A DNA stretch of 64,000 nucleotides from Methylocystis echinoides. GTDB taxonomy: Bacteria; Pseudomonadota; Alphaproteobacteria; Rhizobiales; Beijerinckiaceae. Below, piece after piece: positions 37,198 to 47,071 of this stretch. The notes under the pieces are model-generated. The model worked only from the letters and a program-made list of their open reading frames with translations, made no database searches and was not told the DNA's origin. Made by a program: the position numbers and the translations under genes. The stretch is from NCBI RefSeq assembly GCF_027923385.1, contig NZ_BSEC01000001.1, forward strand, positions 496,001 to 560,000. Reading direction: 5' to 3'. Numbering within the stretch: the first letter of the stretch is position 1; every line of letters starts with the position of its first letter.

Positions 37198-38802
37198 TCA
37201 TGTCGCGTTGAAATCGTATCCTTCGGGCAACTCCAGGAAAAACTGTTGGCCCGTTTCGACCGTAATCACGGGCTTCTTCTTGGCATCCGCTTTGAAAGCA
37301 TTGTCTACGACCGTCTTCATCTGCTCGAGCTGGGCGCCAGCTCCGCGCGCCGCCTTTTCGGCGAATGCCTTCCCTTCCTTGCCGGCGAGGGCGTCGAGCG
37401 TCTCCATGATGACGTCGCGTGTTTGTTTAGCCTCTTTGGGGGACAGAACGAGATCGGCGACCTCCGCGACCAGCTCCCGCGTCAGGCGATGAAGCCGGGA
37501 AACCGCCATCTCTATACGCTGCTTGATCCTGACAATTTCCTCTCTGGAGTTGACGCCCTTCGCGGCCTCCGCCATCAGCTGATCGATTTCCGATCGTTTT
37601 TCTCTGATCTCGCCGCCGACGTCCGTCTCCTCGCCGTTTTTCGTCAGCGACGTGATCAAAGCGTCCAGGATCTGGATTTCGCGGCCCGTGGCCAAGTCGA
37701 CGCCCGCCGCCTCGGTGTCCGGGAAATCGACATTCTGTCCCAGACGTTGCAGGGCGAGCTTCAGATCGGTGGCGTTGTCTTTTCCGAGGACGTTTTCGCT
37801 CAAAATCTCCAGGGCGACGGACATTGCGATAACGTCGCCGACAGGGCCGAGACCCCGGTGATTGAGAATCTCCGGCAGCAGGAATACGTCCCGGCCCCTG
37901 ACGCCAGCCATGCCAGCGGAGATCAGCCCCTTTTCGTTCATCGCCTTCCCAAGGTCCTCGAGGGAACGAAAACCTTCCGCCGGGATGAAAGTCTGCGACC
38001 GCAGAGCTGTGCCGCAGAGATGCGCCCGCGCCTTCCTGTGCGCGCGACGCACCTGCGCTTCGACCTCTTTGGCAGTCGCGCTGCGGAGGTCGCCAATCGT
38101 CTCCGACGCGTCGCGCTTCGCCGGGAGCGGCTCTTTGGACGCGGCCTTGTGGACGCGGTGGCTTGTGGCCAGGGCGCCGTGTTTCGCCCGAGGCGGCCCT
38201 TTGGACGACATCTTATCGAGGGTCGCCATTGTGTCGCGCCGTTCTCGGCTGGGCGCTTTGGAAGACGTCTTGTCGAGGCTGTCACGCGTCTCCGAGACGT
38301 CGCGCCTTGCTGGGTGCGATTTTTCAGAGGCGGTCCGATGGAAGCCGCCGGTTGTCGAGCGCGTCACGGAATCCTTTAACAGGTCAAGCTTGCAGTGATT
38401 TCGCAAACCTGCGGATGGTTGCTTTGCTGTCAGGTAAGCGTCGGCGGCGTCCAGGCGGGCAAGCGCCTCTACGCGGGCCTTCATCCGTGAGAGGTCGGAG
38501 CTCGCCAATCCTTGCGGGAATTTGGCCGAAGAGAAATCCGACAGGATTTTCTCAGTTTCCTTGGGATAGCGCGCGCCAAACTTGTCCTGGACCTTCCGTC
38601 GGGCGGCCGCCGCCGCCTCTGCGCGGCGTTGGGCCTGAGCGCCTCCCGCCTCGGGTCCGTCGCCGCGGGTCGAGGGTATGCGCTTCGTGGATTTCGAATA
38701 GAGGGTATTGCCTCGAGTGGCCTTACGCTTGTCTATTGCCGCGCCATCGACGCCAGTGCCAGCCAATAAGCGAGCGCCCTTGCGGGAATCTATAAAAGTC
38801 AT
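37198..38802 (-). CDS. Effector-like protein with four internal repeats, function unknown
   Basis: The 534-residue protein has no signal peptide, no membrane helix and a polar, basic N-terminus (MTFIDSRKGARLL). Residues 155-239 hold four imperfect repeats of 19-22 residues with the pattern [HD]K.[AS]SK.P...[KR]RD..[ES]T. The C-terminal half is almost wholly alpha-helical and likely coiled (about residues 395-500). It starts 49 bases after the stop of a small acidic protein that resembles a type III secretion chaperone. That layout is typical of chaperone-effector operons; the effector reading is inference from it. I recognise no catalytic domain. The flanking DNA is AT-richer than average. 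Confidence 0.6.
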   Translation of the reverse strand: MTFIDSRKGARLLAGTGVDGAAIDKRKATRGNTLYSKSTKRIPSTRGDGPEAGGAQAQRRAEAAAAARRKVQDKFGARYPKETEKILSDFSSAKFPQGLASSDLSRMKARVEALARLDAADAYLTAKQPSAGLRNHCKLDLLKDSVTRSTTGGFHRTASEKSHPARRDVSETRDSLDKTSSKAPSRERRDTMATLDKMSSKGPPRAKHGALATSHRVHKAASKEPLPAKRDASETIGDLRSATAKEVEAQVRRAHRKARAHLCGTALRSQTFIPAEGFRSLEDLGKAMNEKGLISAGMAGVRGRDVFLLPEILNHRGLGPVGDVIAMSVALEILSENVLGKDNATDLKLALQRLGQNVDFPDTEAAGVDLATGREIQILDALITSLTKNGEETDVGGEIREKRSEIDQLMAEAAKGVNSREEIVRIKQRIEMAVSRLHRLTRELVAEVADLVLSPKEAKQTRDVIMETLDALAGKEGKAFAEKAARGAGAQLEQMKTVVDNAFKADAKKKPVITVETGQQFFLELPEGYDFNAT

Positions 38803-38851
38803 GGTCTAATTTCCGGTGAAATGCGCGGTGGGCGGCAGGGTTGCTCGAGCG

Positions 38852-39325
38852 TCACGCTCGGAAAAGCAAAAGAGATTCAAGCCCGACCTCATCGGGCGCG
38901 GTGCCGCCATGGCCGAGCGATGCAATCAGCGGCCGCCACGCCTCGACGAGCGTGGCCATGCGTCGCAAGCGGGATTCCAGCAAGCGTTCGCCGCCAACTT
39001 TTGCAGGAAGATTGGCCAGGAGCGTCACTGTATCGTCGTCGGGCGAGAGGCTGAAGGAGACGCCGTCGCCATGGTGCGACAGCGCATTTGCGTGCAGGAG
39101 CACTTCCATGATTTCCGCCCGAACCGCAGCAGGACCGTGTGGCAGCGCCGTGACCTCGACGGCGGTGCGCAGGGTCGCGCTTTCTGGATCGAACGACAAT
39201 GTCGCAAGCAGATCCTCGCTCATGACGACGGCGTAGAGACCGTCATGCGCGAAGTCGGTCGCCTCAACCCAGTCGCCGAGCATTGCGGCCGCCGCGAGCA
39301 GCTCGCCGATCTCTTCCCCGGTCAC
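38852..39325 (-). CDS. Type III secretion chaperone-like (CesT/Tir family) protein
   Basis: The 157-residue acidic protein has the look of a class I type III chaperone. It contains alternating beta strands (GLYAVVMSEDLLATLSFD, ATLRTAVEVTALP) and a conserved-type helix (EIMEVLLHANALSHHGDGVSFSLSPDDDTVTLLANLP), then a C-terminal helix with LVEAWRPLIAS. Such chaperones are small and acidic and are encoded just upstream of their secreted client, as here. I chose the GTG at 39325, with GGGAGGG five bases upstream; a TTG at 39382 would add 19 residues. No secretion apparatus gene is in the window. The assignment rests on pattern, not on a search. Confidence 0.55.
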   Translation of the reverse strand: MTGEEIGELLAAAAMLGDWVEATDFAHDGLYAVVMSEDLLATLSFDPESATLRTAVEVTALPHGPAAVRAEIMEVLLHANALSHHGDGVSFSLSPDDDTVTLLANLPAKVGGERLLESRLRRMATLVEAWRPLIASLGHGGTAPDEVGLESLLLFRA

Positions 39326-39393
39326 TGTAACCCTCCCCGCATACGGCGCGCGGGAATGTAAACGACCGGGCTGCAAATTCAAGGTTATGCTTG

Positions 39394-39435
39394 ATAAATA
39401 CTTAAAAGGCGGGGGGTAGATATTTATAAATACTT
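39394..39435. promoter_or_regulatory. AT-rich control region with repeated ATAAATACTT
   Basis: ATAAATACTT occurs twice (39394-39403 and 39426-39435), 32 bp apart, about three helical turns, in one of the most AT-rich patches of the window. It lies upstream of the chaperone-like gene and also of lptM-lysA. It may be a regulator site or a promoter region for the minus-strand pair. The regulator is unknown. Confidence 0.4.
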
Positions 39436-39555
39436 TCCACCAAAGAAAAATTTTCGTTTTCGGGCGGGCTTGGGCGTCGCGCGGGCGGCCATTTTGTTGC
39501 GCGGGATGTTCCGCTATAGTGAAATTCTCGCCCGGGCCGCCAACGGAAAGATTTC

Positions 39556-39831
39556 GTGAGATACACCCCCCGATTGCCAGCTTTTGCTCTCGCCGCGCTC
39601 GCTCTTCTGGCGCTGTCCGGCTGCGGCCGGCGCGGGCCGCTGGAGCTGCCGCCGGAATATCAGGCGCAGGGCGCGGCGCTGAAGGCGCAGCAGGACGCCG
39701 AGCTCAAGGCGTCGCCGCGCAAGGCGGCGACCGGCGCGCCGGTTCCCGCCCCGCCGCCGTCGATTCCCTCGGGCGTTACTGGCAACCGCCCGCCGGCCCA
39801 TTATCCCTTCCCGCTCGATCCGCTGCTCTAA
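39556..39831 (+). CDS. lptM: LptM-type small lipoprotein
   Basis: The 91-residue lipoprotein has an N-terminal hydrophobic segment ending in the lipobox LSGC (acylated Cys23), followed by GRRGPLELPPEYQ, the signature of LptM (formerly YifL). LptM assists assembly of the LptD-LptE outer-membrane LPS translocon. The rest is Ala/Pro rich. It starts at GTG 39556 with GGAAAG upstream and lies six bases before lysA, a pairing seen in many proteobacteria. Confidence 0.85.
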   Translation: MRYTPRLPAFALAALALLALSGCGRRGPLELPPEYQAQGAALKAQQDAELKASPRKAATGAPVPAPPPSIPSGVTGNRPPAHYPFPLDPLL

Positions 39832-39837
39832 GGTCCC

Positions 39838-41103
39838 ATGCGTCACTTTGATTATCGCAACGGCGCGCTCTTCGCCGAAGACGTCGCCGTGTCCGAACTC
39901 GCGCAAGCCGCGGGCACGCCCTTCTATGTCTATTCGGCGGCGACGATCCGCCGGCACTTCCGGGTGTTCTCGGCGGCCTTCGCCGGGCTGGACGCGCTCG
40001 TCTGCTATGCGATGAAGGCCAACTCCAACCAGGCCGTGCTGCGCCTGCTCGCGAAGGAGGGCGCCGGCATGGACGTCGTCTCGGGCGGCGAACTCGCCCG
40101 CGCGCTGGCCGCCGGCGTGCCCGGGGAGAAGATCACGTTCTCGGGCGTCGGCAAGACCGATGAAGAGATCGCCGCCGCGCTGGACGCAAACATCTTCTGC
40201 TTCAATGTGGAATCGGAGTCGGAGCTGGAGGCGATCGCGCGCCTCGCGGCGGCGCGGGGAGCCCATGCGCCCGTGTCTCTACGCGTCAATCCGGACGTCG
40301 ACGCACGCACCCACAAGAAGATTTCCACCGGCAAGGCCGAGAATAAATTCGGCGTGCCGCTGTCGCGCGCCCGCGAGGTCTACGCCCGCGCCGCGAAACT
40401 GCCGGGGCTGAAAATCTGCGGCGCCGACATGCATATCGGCTCGCAGCTCACCGATCTCGCGCCCTTCGACGAAGCCTTTACCCTGCTTGCTGAACTGGTG
40501 CGCGACCTGCGCGCCGACGGCCATGCGATATCGCATGTCGATCTCGGCGGCGGGCTGGGCATTCCCTATCACGACGGGGACGATCCGGACTCCTATCATC
40601 CGGACCGCTACGCCGAGATCGTTCGCCGCCACTTCGCCGGCCTCGGCTGCAAGCTGATCTTCGAGCCGGGCCGCCTGATCGTTGGCAACGCCGGCGTCCT
40701 GGTCACGCGCGTGATCTACGTCAAGCGGGGCGAGGCCAAGACCTTCATCATCGTAGATACAGGTATGAACGACCTCGTCCGGCCGACGCTCTACGACGCC
40801 TGGCACGACATCATCCCGGTGCGCGAGCCGGTCGACCGCGAGGAGAGCGTCGCCGATGTGGTGGGGCCTGTCTGCGAGACGGGCGATTATCTGGCGCTGG
40901 ACCGGAACCTCCCCGAGTTTCGCCCCGGCGAGCTTCTGGCGGTGCTCACATCCGGGGCCTATGGCGCGGTGCAGGCGGGAACCTACAATACAAGGCCGCT
41001 GATCCCCGAAGTGCTGGTGGACGGCGACCGCTTCGCGATCATCCGGCCGCGCCCGAGCGTCGCCGAGCTGATCGCGATGGATCGCGTGCCGGACTGGGTG
41101 TGA
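39838..41103 (+). CDS. lysA: Diaminopimelate decarboxylase
   Basis: PLP enzyme that makes L-lysine from meso-diaminopimelate. The 421-residue product has the cofactor lysine Lys60 in VCYAMKANSNQAVLRLL, the phosphate-binding DLGGGLGIPY and the active-site Cys region GPVCETGDYLA. FNVESESELEAI and GADMHIGSQLTD are typical fold-III motifs. It converges on galU with about 26 bases between the stops. Confidence 0.96.
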   Translation: MRHFDYRNGALFAEDVAVSELAQAAGTPFYVYSAATIRRHFRVFSAAFAGLDALVCYAMKANSNQAVLRLLAKEGAGMDVVSGGELARALAAGVPGEKITFSGVGKTDEEIAAALDANIFCFNVESESELEAIARLAAARGAHAPVSLRVNPDVDARTHKKISTGKAENKFGVPLSRAREVYARAAKLPGLKICGADMHIGSQLTDLAPFDEAFTLLAELVRDLRADGHAISHVDLGGGLGIPYHDGDDPDSYHPDRYAEIVRRHFAGLGCKLIFEPGRLIVGNAGVLVTRVIYVKRGEAKTFIIVDTGMNDLVRPTLYDAWHDIIPVREPVDREESVADVVGPVCETGDYLALDRNLPEFRPGELLAVLTSGAYGAVQAGTYNTRPLIPEVLVDGDRFAIIRPRPSVAELIAMDRVPDWV

Positions 41104-41129
41104 CGGAGGGGGCGAGCCCCCTCCCCAAG

Positions 41130-42014
41130 CTAGCCGATCAGCTTTGCAATCTCCGACCGCAGCCCGTCGGCAATATCCGGCCGCGCCAGCCCGAAGGCGA
41201 TGTTGGCGGCGAGGAAGCCGAGTTTGGAGCCCGTGTCGTAGGTGCGCCCGTCGAAGCGCACCGCATGGAAGGGGCGCTCCTTCGCGAGGTGAATCATGGC
41301 GTCGGTGAGCTGGATCTCGCCGCCCGCGCCCTTCTCGCCCTTTTCGAGAAGCGTGAAGATTTCCGGCTCCAGAATATAGCGCCCCGAAATGATGAAGTTG
41401 CTCGGCGCCGTGCCCTGCGGCGGCTTTTCGACCATGCCGGTGATCTCGAAGGTCGGGCCGTAATCCTTGCCCTTGGCGACGATGCCGTATTGATGCGTCT
41501 CCTCGGGCTTCACTTCCTCGACGGCGATGATGTTGCCGCCGTGCTTCTCATAGGCTTCGACCGCCTGGGCGAGGCAGCGCGCGCTCTTTCCGGCCGCCGG
41601 CAGGGTGATCATGTCGGGGAGCAGCACGGCGAAAGGTTCGTCGCCGATGATCTCCCGCGCGCACCAGACGGCGTGGCCGAGGCCGAGCGGCGCCTGCTGG
41701 CGGGTGAAGCTGGTCGCGCCCGCCGCCGGCAGATCCGACATCAAAGCTTCGTATTCCTTCGTCTTGTTGCGGCGCTTGAGGGTGTCTTCCAGCTCATAGG
41801 CCATGTCGAAATGATCTTCGATGACCCCCTTGCCGCGTCCGGTCACGAAGACGAAATGCTCGATGCCGGCCTCGCGCGCCTCGTCCACCACATGCTGGAC
41901 GACCGGGCGGTCCACGACCGTCAGCATTTCCTTGGGCACGGCCTTGGTCGCCGGGAGAAATCGGGTGCCGAGTCCGGCGACAGGAAAGACAGCCTTGCGA
42001 ATGCGCTTGGTCAT
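41130..42014 (-). CDS. galU: UTP-glucose-1-phosphate uridylyltransferase
   Basis: Makes UDP-glucose for cell-surface sugars. The 294-residue product opens [31 protein letters not shown], with the nucleotide-binding G-x-G-T-R-x-x-P-x-T-K motif, and contains [14 protein letters not shown]. The ATG at 42014 fits the conserved N-terminus; an upstream start at 42068 would add 18 unrelated residues. It is divergent from galE, whose product interconverts UDP-glucose and UDP-galactose. Confidence 0.95.
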   Translation of the reverse strand: MTKRIRKAVFPVAGLGTRFLPATKAVPKEMLTVVDRPVVQHVVDEAREAGIEHFVFVTGRGKGVIEDHFDMAYELEDTLKRRNKTKEYEALMSDLPAAGATSFTRQQAPLGLGHAVWCAREIIGDEPFAVLLPDMITLPAAGKSARCLAQAVEAYEKHGGNIIAVEEVKPEETHQYGIVAKGKDYGPTFEITGMVEKPPQGTAPSNFIISGRYILEPEIFTLLEKGEKGAGGEIQLTDAMIHLAKERPFHAVRFDGRTYDTGSKLGFLAANIAFGLARPDIADGLRSEIAKLIG

Positions 42015-42129
42015 GAGAGTCCGTTTCGAGTGCGTTTTATCAATCGCGTGAGGGCCGCTCACGCTCATGTAGACCTAAATTTGACGGTTGCGGCGTTAAT
42101 TTGACGTCAGCAGCCAGGGAAAGCGGAAA

Positions 42130-43116
42130 ATGGCGGTATTGGTGACGGGCGGAGCCGGATATATCGGCAGCCACACGGTTCTCGAACTTCTCGACGCCGG
42201 CGAGACGCCCGTGGTCCTCGACGATCTTTCGACGGGCTTCCGCTGGGCCGTGCCGGAGGGCGCTCCCCTCTTCCTCGGCGACGATGGCGACGAGGCGCTC
42301 GTCGCCGACATCATCGCGCGGCACGACATCACCGCGATCATCCATTTCGCCGCGAAGATCGTGGTTCCGGAATCTGTCGCCGATCCGCTCGGCTATTATC
42401 TCAACAACACATCCAAGGCGCGCAATCTCATCGCGACGGCGGTCGCGAGCGGGGTGAAGCATGTCATCTTCTCCTCCACCGCGGCGGTTTATGGCGACCC
42501 TCAACGCCAGCCGGTGACGGAGGATACGCCGCTCTCGCCCGTCTCGCCCTATGGCCGCTCCAAGCTCATGGTCGAATGGATGCTGGAGGATACGGCGCGC
42601 GCCCATGATTTCGCCTATGTGGCGCTGCGATATTTCAACGTCGCCGGGGCCGATCCGAAAGGCCGCTGCGGCCAGTCGACGCCCAACGCCACCCATCTGA
42701 TCAAGGTCGCGGCGCAGACGGCGCTCGGCAAGCGGGCGTCGATGCAGGTGTTCGGCACGGATTATCCGACGCCCGACGGCACCTGCGTGCGCGACTATAT
42801 TCAGGTGACCGACCTCGCCCGCGCCCATCTCGACGCGCTGCGCCATTTGCGCGGCGGGGGCGGGAGTCTCGTCGCCAATTGCGGCTATGCGCACGGCTTT
42901 TCGGTGCTCGAGGTCATCGAGGCGGTGAAGCGCGTCTCGGGCGTGGATTTTCGCGTCGATTACGGGCCGCGCCGGCCCGGCGATCCGGCCATGATCGTGG
43001 CCTCGAATCAGCGGGCGCGGGAGATTCTCGGCTGGCGGCCCGAACACGACAATCTGGACGAGATCGTCCGGCAGGCGCTCGACTGGGAGAAGCGACTCTC
43101 CACCCGTCAGGCCTGA
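42130..43116 (+). CDS. galE: UDP-glucose 4-epimerase
   Basis: Short-chain dehydrogenase family enzyme of 328 residues. The NAD-binding GGAGYIGSH is at residues 7-15, a catalytic Ser lies in FSSTAAVYG and the catalytic Tyr-x-x-x-Lys in SPYGRSKLMVE. It works with GalU, encoded divergently, on UDP-hexoses for surface polysaccharides. The 3' end overlaps the convergent gene at 43107 by ten bases. Confidence 0.94.
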   Translation: MAVLVTGGAGYIGSHTVLELLDAGETPVVLDDLSTGFRWAVPEGAPLFLGDDGDEALVADIIARHDITAIIHFAAKIVVPESVADPLGYYLNNTSKARNLIATAVASGVKHVIFSSTAAVYGDPQRQPVTEDTPLSPVSPYGRSKLMVEWMLEDTARAHDFAYVALRYFNVAGADPKGRCGQSTPNATHLIKVAAQTALGKRASMQVFGTDYPTPDGTCVRDYIQVTDLARAHLDALRHLRGGGGSLVANCGYAHGFSVLEVIEAVKRVSGVDFRVDYGPRRPGDPAMIVASNQRAREILGWRPEHDNLDEIVRQALDWEKRLSTRQA

Positions 43117-43397
43117 GCGCCGGATGACGACGCGCGTCGCTCGTCGGGGAAGCGCGCATCGATCACCGCCTGTTGCGCCTGATGGTCGATCAGGGAGACG
43201 CAGGGGCGCTCGCGGATGAGGTCCCTCAGCTCGCCGGCGACCCGGCGCGCCGCTTCCCGCACCTCCTCGGGCAGGCGACGGCTTTCGGCAAGATGCGTCG
43301 CCTCCAGGAGCTTCAATCGAAGCACGGCCGGCCCGGCGGCCGCCAGAAAGTCAAAGTCGGCGCTCAGAAGACGCGCCAAGGGGTCTTTCGCCGGCAT
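43107..43397 (-). CDS. Conserved-looking small hypothetical protein
   Basis: The 96-residue product starts MPAKDPLARLL and is helical and charged (FLAAAGPAVLRLKLLEATHLAESRR...). It has no Cys cluster or signal. GAGGAA lies five bases upstream of the ATG at 43397. It converges on galE with a ten-base overlap at the stops and lies upstream of the PPK2 region in the same direction only loosely. I recognise no domain. Confidence 0.5.
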   Translation of the reverse strand: MPAKDPLARLLSADFDFLAAAGPAVLRLKLLEATHLAESRRLPEEVREAARRVAGELRDLIRERPCVSLIDHQAQQAVIDARFPDERRASSSGAQA

Positions 43398-43501
43398 TTT
43401 TTCCTCGCAATGCGTCGTCTCCTTCCCAAACAGAAGGGCCATCATGAACATGACGCGCACAAAGCTTACGCCAGACGCTCTTGTGCGAAGCTTATGCGCG
43501 G

Positions 43502-44986
43502 CTATTGCGACTCCAGCCGTTCGACGATCGTTCGAAGCGTCTTCAACCGGGCGAATTTCTTGTCATTGGCCTCGACCAGGGTCCAGGGCGCGTGGCGCGA
43601 GCTGGTGCGGTCGATCATTTCCGTCATCGCCGTTTCGTAAAGCGCCCATTTCTCCCGATTGCGCCAGTCGTCGGGAGTGAGCTTGTAGCGTTTGAAGGGC
43701 TTCGCCTCGCGATCCTGAAAACGCGCGAGCTGTTCCTGCGGCGAGATGGCGAGCCAGAGTTTCACGACCATGTAGCCGTTTTCATGCAATTCGCGTTCGA
43801 AGTCGTTGATCTCCTGATAGGCGCGCATCCACTCGTCCGGCGCGGCGTAGCCTTCGACGCGCTCGACCAGCACGCGGCCGTACCAGCTTCGGTCGAAAAT
43901 GCCGACATCGCCGCGACGCGGAATGTTGCGCCAGAAGCGCCACAGATAGGGGCGCGCGCGCTCCTCGTCGGTGGGGGCCGCGACGCCATGCACGCGGAAG
44001 CGGCGCGGGTCCAGCGCCTCGCGCACACGACGAATGGCGCCGCCCTTCCCGGCGGCGTCATTGCCTTCGAAAACGATGACGAGCCCCTTGCGACGGAAGC
44101 TTCTGGCGGTCGTCGCCTCGGTGAGCCGGCGTTGCAGCGCGGCCAGCTCGGCGCCATAGGTCGCGCGATCGGCGGTCAACGACAGATCGAGCGCGGAAGC
44201 GAGGCTCGGCTTCGGCAGATCGCGCATCGGTTCGGCCATGGCGAGGGTACGCGCCGCAGGCGGCGCGGCGGCGGCGGCGCGGATGAGCGTCTGAAGCAGC
44301 AGGTCGCCCACGGCGGCGTCGCGATAGTGCGGATCGGCAGCCGGCACCACGGCCCAGGGCGCCGCGCCGGTCGAGGTGCGCTCGACCATTTCCATCGCCG
44401 CGTCGGCCAGGCGCCCGCGCGCCCGCGCGCTGTCGAACTCGTCCCATTCGATCACCGCGGGCCGACGCAGGGAGCCATTGGCCTCGCGCAGTTTCTTCAG
44501 CCGCCGGCGCGCGTCGGCGTCGTCCATGTGCAGCCATATCTTGAGGAGATGCACGCCCTCATTGCGCAGCATTTCCTCGACGCGGATCATGTTTTCGAGC
44601 ACGTCGTCATAGGCGGCGCGGTCGAGCCGCCCGAGCGCGCGATTGCGCAGCGCGCGGTGATGCCAGGAGCCGAGGACGAGGCCGATCCGGCCTTTCGCCG
44701 GCATGTCCCGCCAATAGCGCCAGGCGCCGGGGCGGGCGCGCTCCTCGTCCGTCGGGCGGCCGTAGGACAGGGTCCCGACCAGATGATCGTCGAGCCAGTC
44801 ATAGAGCCGGTTGACGATTTCGCCCTTTCCGGCGCCGTCGGAGCCGTTGATCGTCACCAGGACGGCGGCGTTTTTCTTCTCGGCGACCTCGAATTGCGCG
44901 TCGAGAAGCTGCTCGCGCAGCCGCGCCTCGACGGCGGCGAAGTCGTCCCGGGTCATGACATGGGGCAGGGCGGCGGACTGAAACAT
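43502..44986 (-). CDS. pap: Two-domain polyphosphate kinase 2 (polyphosphate:AMP phosphotransferase type)
   Basis: The 494-residue product contains two PPK2 domains in tandem, with Walker A loops INGSDGAGKGE in the first and FEGNDAAGKGG in the second, and lid motifs with YGRPTDEERARP and DRSWYGRVLVERVEG. Two-domain PPK2 enzymes (class II) phosphorylate AMP to ADP with polyphosphate. The second domain carries the fuller set of catalytic residues (FDRSWYGR); the first has SWHHRAL in the same place, so it is probably structural. The ATG at 44986 fits, although the frame runs further upstream into the tRNA. Confidence 0.9.
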   Translation of the reverse strand: MFQSAALPHVMTRDDFAAVEARLREQLLDAQFEVAEKKNAAVLVTINGSDGAGKGEIVNRLYDWLDDHLVGTLSYGRPTDEERARPGAWRYWRDMPAKGRIGLVLGSWHHRALRNRALGRLDRAAYDDVLENMIRVEEMLRNEGVHLLKIWLHMDDADARRRLKKLREANGSLRRPAVIEWDEFDSARARGRLADAAMEMVERTSTGAAPWAVVPAADPHYRDAAVGDLLLQTLIRAAAAAPPAARTLAMAEPMRDLPKPSLASALDLSLTADRATYGAELAALQRRLTEATTARSFRRKGLVIVFEGNDAAGKGGAIRRVREALDPRRFRVHGVAAPTDEERARPYLWRFWRNIPRRGDVGIFDRSWYGRVLVERVEGYAAPDEWMRAYQEINDFERELHENGYMVVKLWLAISPQEQLARFQDREAKPFKRYKLTPDDWRNREKWALYETAMTEMIDRTSSRHAPWTLVEANDKKFARLKTLRTIVERLESQ

Positions 44987-45049
44987 GGGCCTATCCAGCG
45001 AAGGAACTTTCCAAACGGGGCCGCTGTGGTAGATGTCTGTCCAGTCGCG

Positions 45050-45126
45050 GGTCCCGTAGCTCAGCAGGATAGAGCAGCGGTTTCCTAAACCGAAGGTCAC
45101 AGGTTCGAATCCTGTCGGGACCGCCA
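45050..45126 (+). tRNA. tRNA-Arg (anticodon CCU)
   Basis: A full cloverleaf of 77 bases. The acceptor stem GGTCCCG (45050-45056) pairs with CGGGACC before GCCA, with CCA encoded. The D arm is GCTC...GAGC, the anticodon loop TTCCTAA has CCT at positions 34-36, and the T arm is CAGG TTCGAAT CCTG. It reads the rare AGG arginine codon. One G:A mismatch closes the anticodon stem at the outer pair. Confidence 0.95.
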
Positions 45127-45629
45127 GTCGCCCTATTCGCCCCGCGCCGACGCATCGGCAGCCGCGCCATCTTCAGGCGAGGCGGCGCCATTTGTCGGAG
45201 CGGGCCGGGGCTCCCCCCCAGCCGGTTCTGCGGCGGCAGGATAAATGGGCTGGACCGCCGTGCGGGTTGATTGCTGGGGCCGCCAGCGACGGCCGGTCGA
45301 TCTGCTCATGCTTTCCGCAATTTTTCAGCGATCGACGCCAACGCCGATTTCGGCGTAACGCCTGGCGGTTCGACCCCTCCCGGGTGACGAACCGCCAGTG
45401 CTTCGTCTGCCCACCCCGCAGACCGCGCAGCAGGCTCTTTCCGTCCTTTGCTTGCGCCCGAACACGATACCCGCGCGGGCAGGGGCCGCCAGCTGTGGAA
45501 AGTACTGCGACCTCCCGGGCGCCGCTTTTTTGTGCAGGAAATCGGGCGCCGCCCCATCGGGCCGGCTTGCGCCTTTGCCGCGAGGCTGCATCTTCCTTAC
45601 AGCCAAGATCAAGAAAGGGAGCGCCCGGC
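45127..45629. other. Intergenic region after tRNA-Arg
   Basis: About 500 bases between the tRNA and the protease gene. Frames across it lack ribosome sites and show no recognisable protein. I see no repeat of the tRNA 3' end that would mark an integrated element in this stretch. A purine-rich AAGAAAGGGAG precedes the protease ATG. Confidence 0.5.
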
Positions 45630-46994
<1,365 letters not shown>

Positions 46995-47018
46995 TTGCGC
47001 GCGGCCTTGCCGTACCAG

Positions 47019-47046
47019 CCCTCTCCCCGCTTTCGCGGGGAGAGGG
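47019..47046. repeat. REP-like palindrome between the convergent protease and LRR-kinase genes
   Basis: CCCTCTCCCCGC (47019-47030) is inverted exactly as GCGGGGAGAGGG (47035-47046). It is the cleanest member of the CCCTCTCCCC family in the window and may act as a bidirectional transcript end. Confidence 0.7.
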
Positions 47047-47071
47047 CGGACGCAGTTCGTCGGCGCCTCTG

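Noticed and set aside
45050..45629. tRNA-Arg as an integration site of an element
   Set aside because: No integrase gene and no repeated tRNA 3' end was found in the adjacent sequence.
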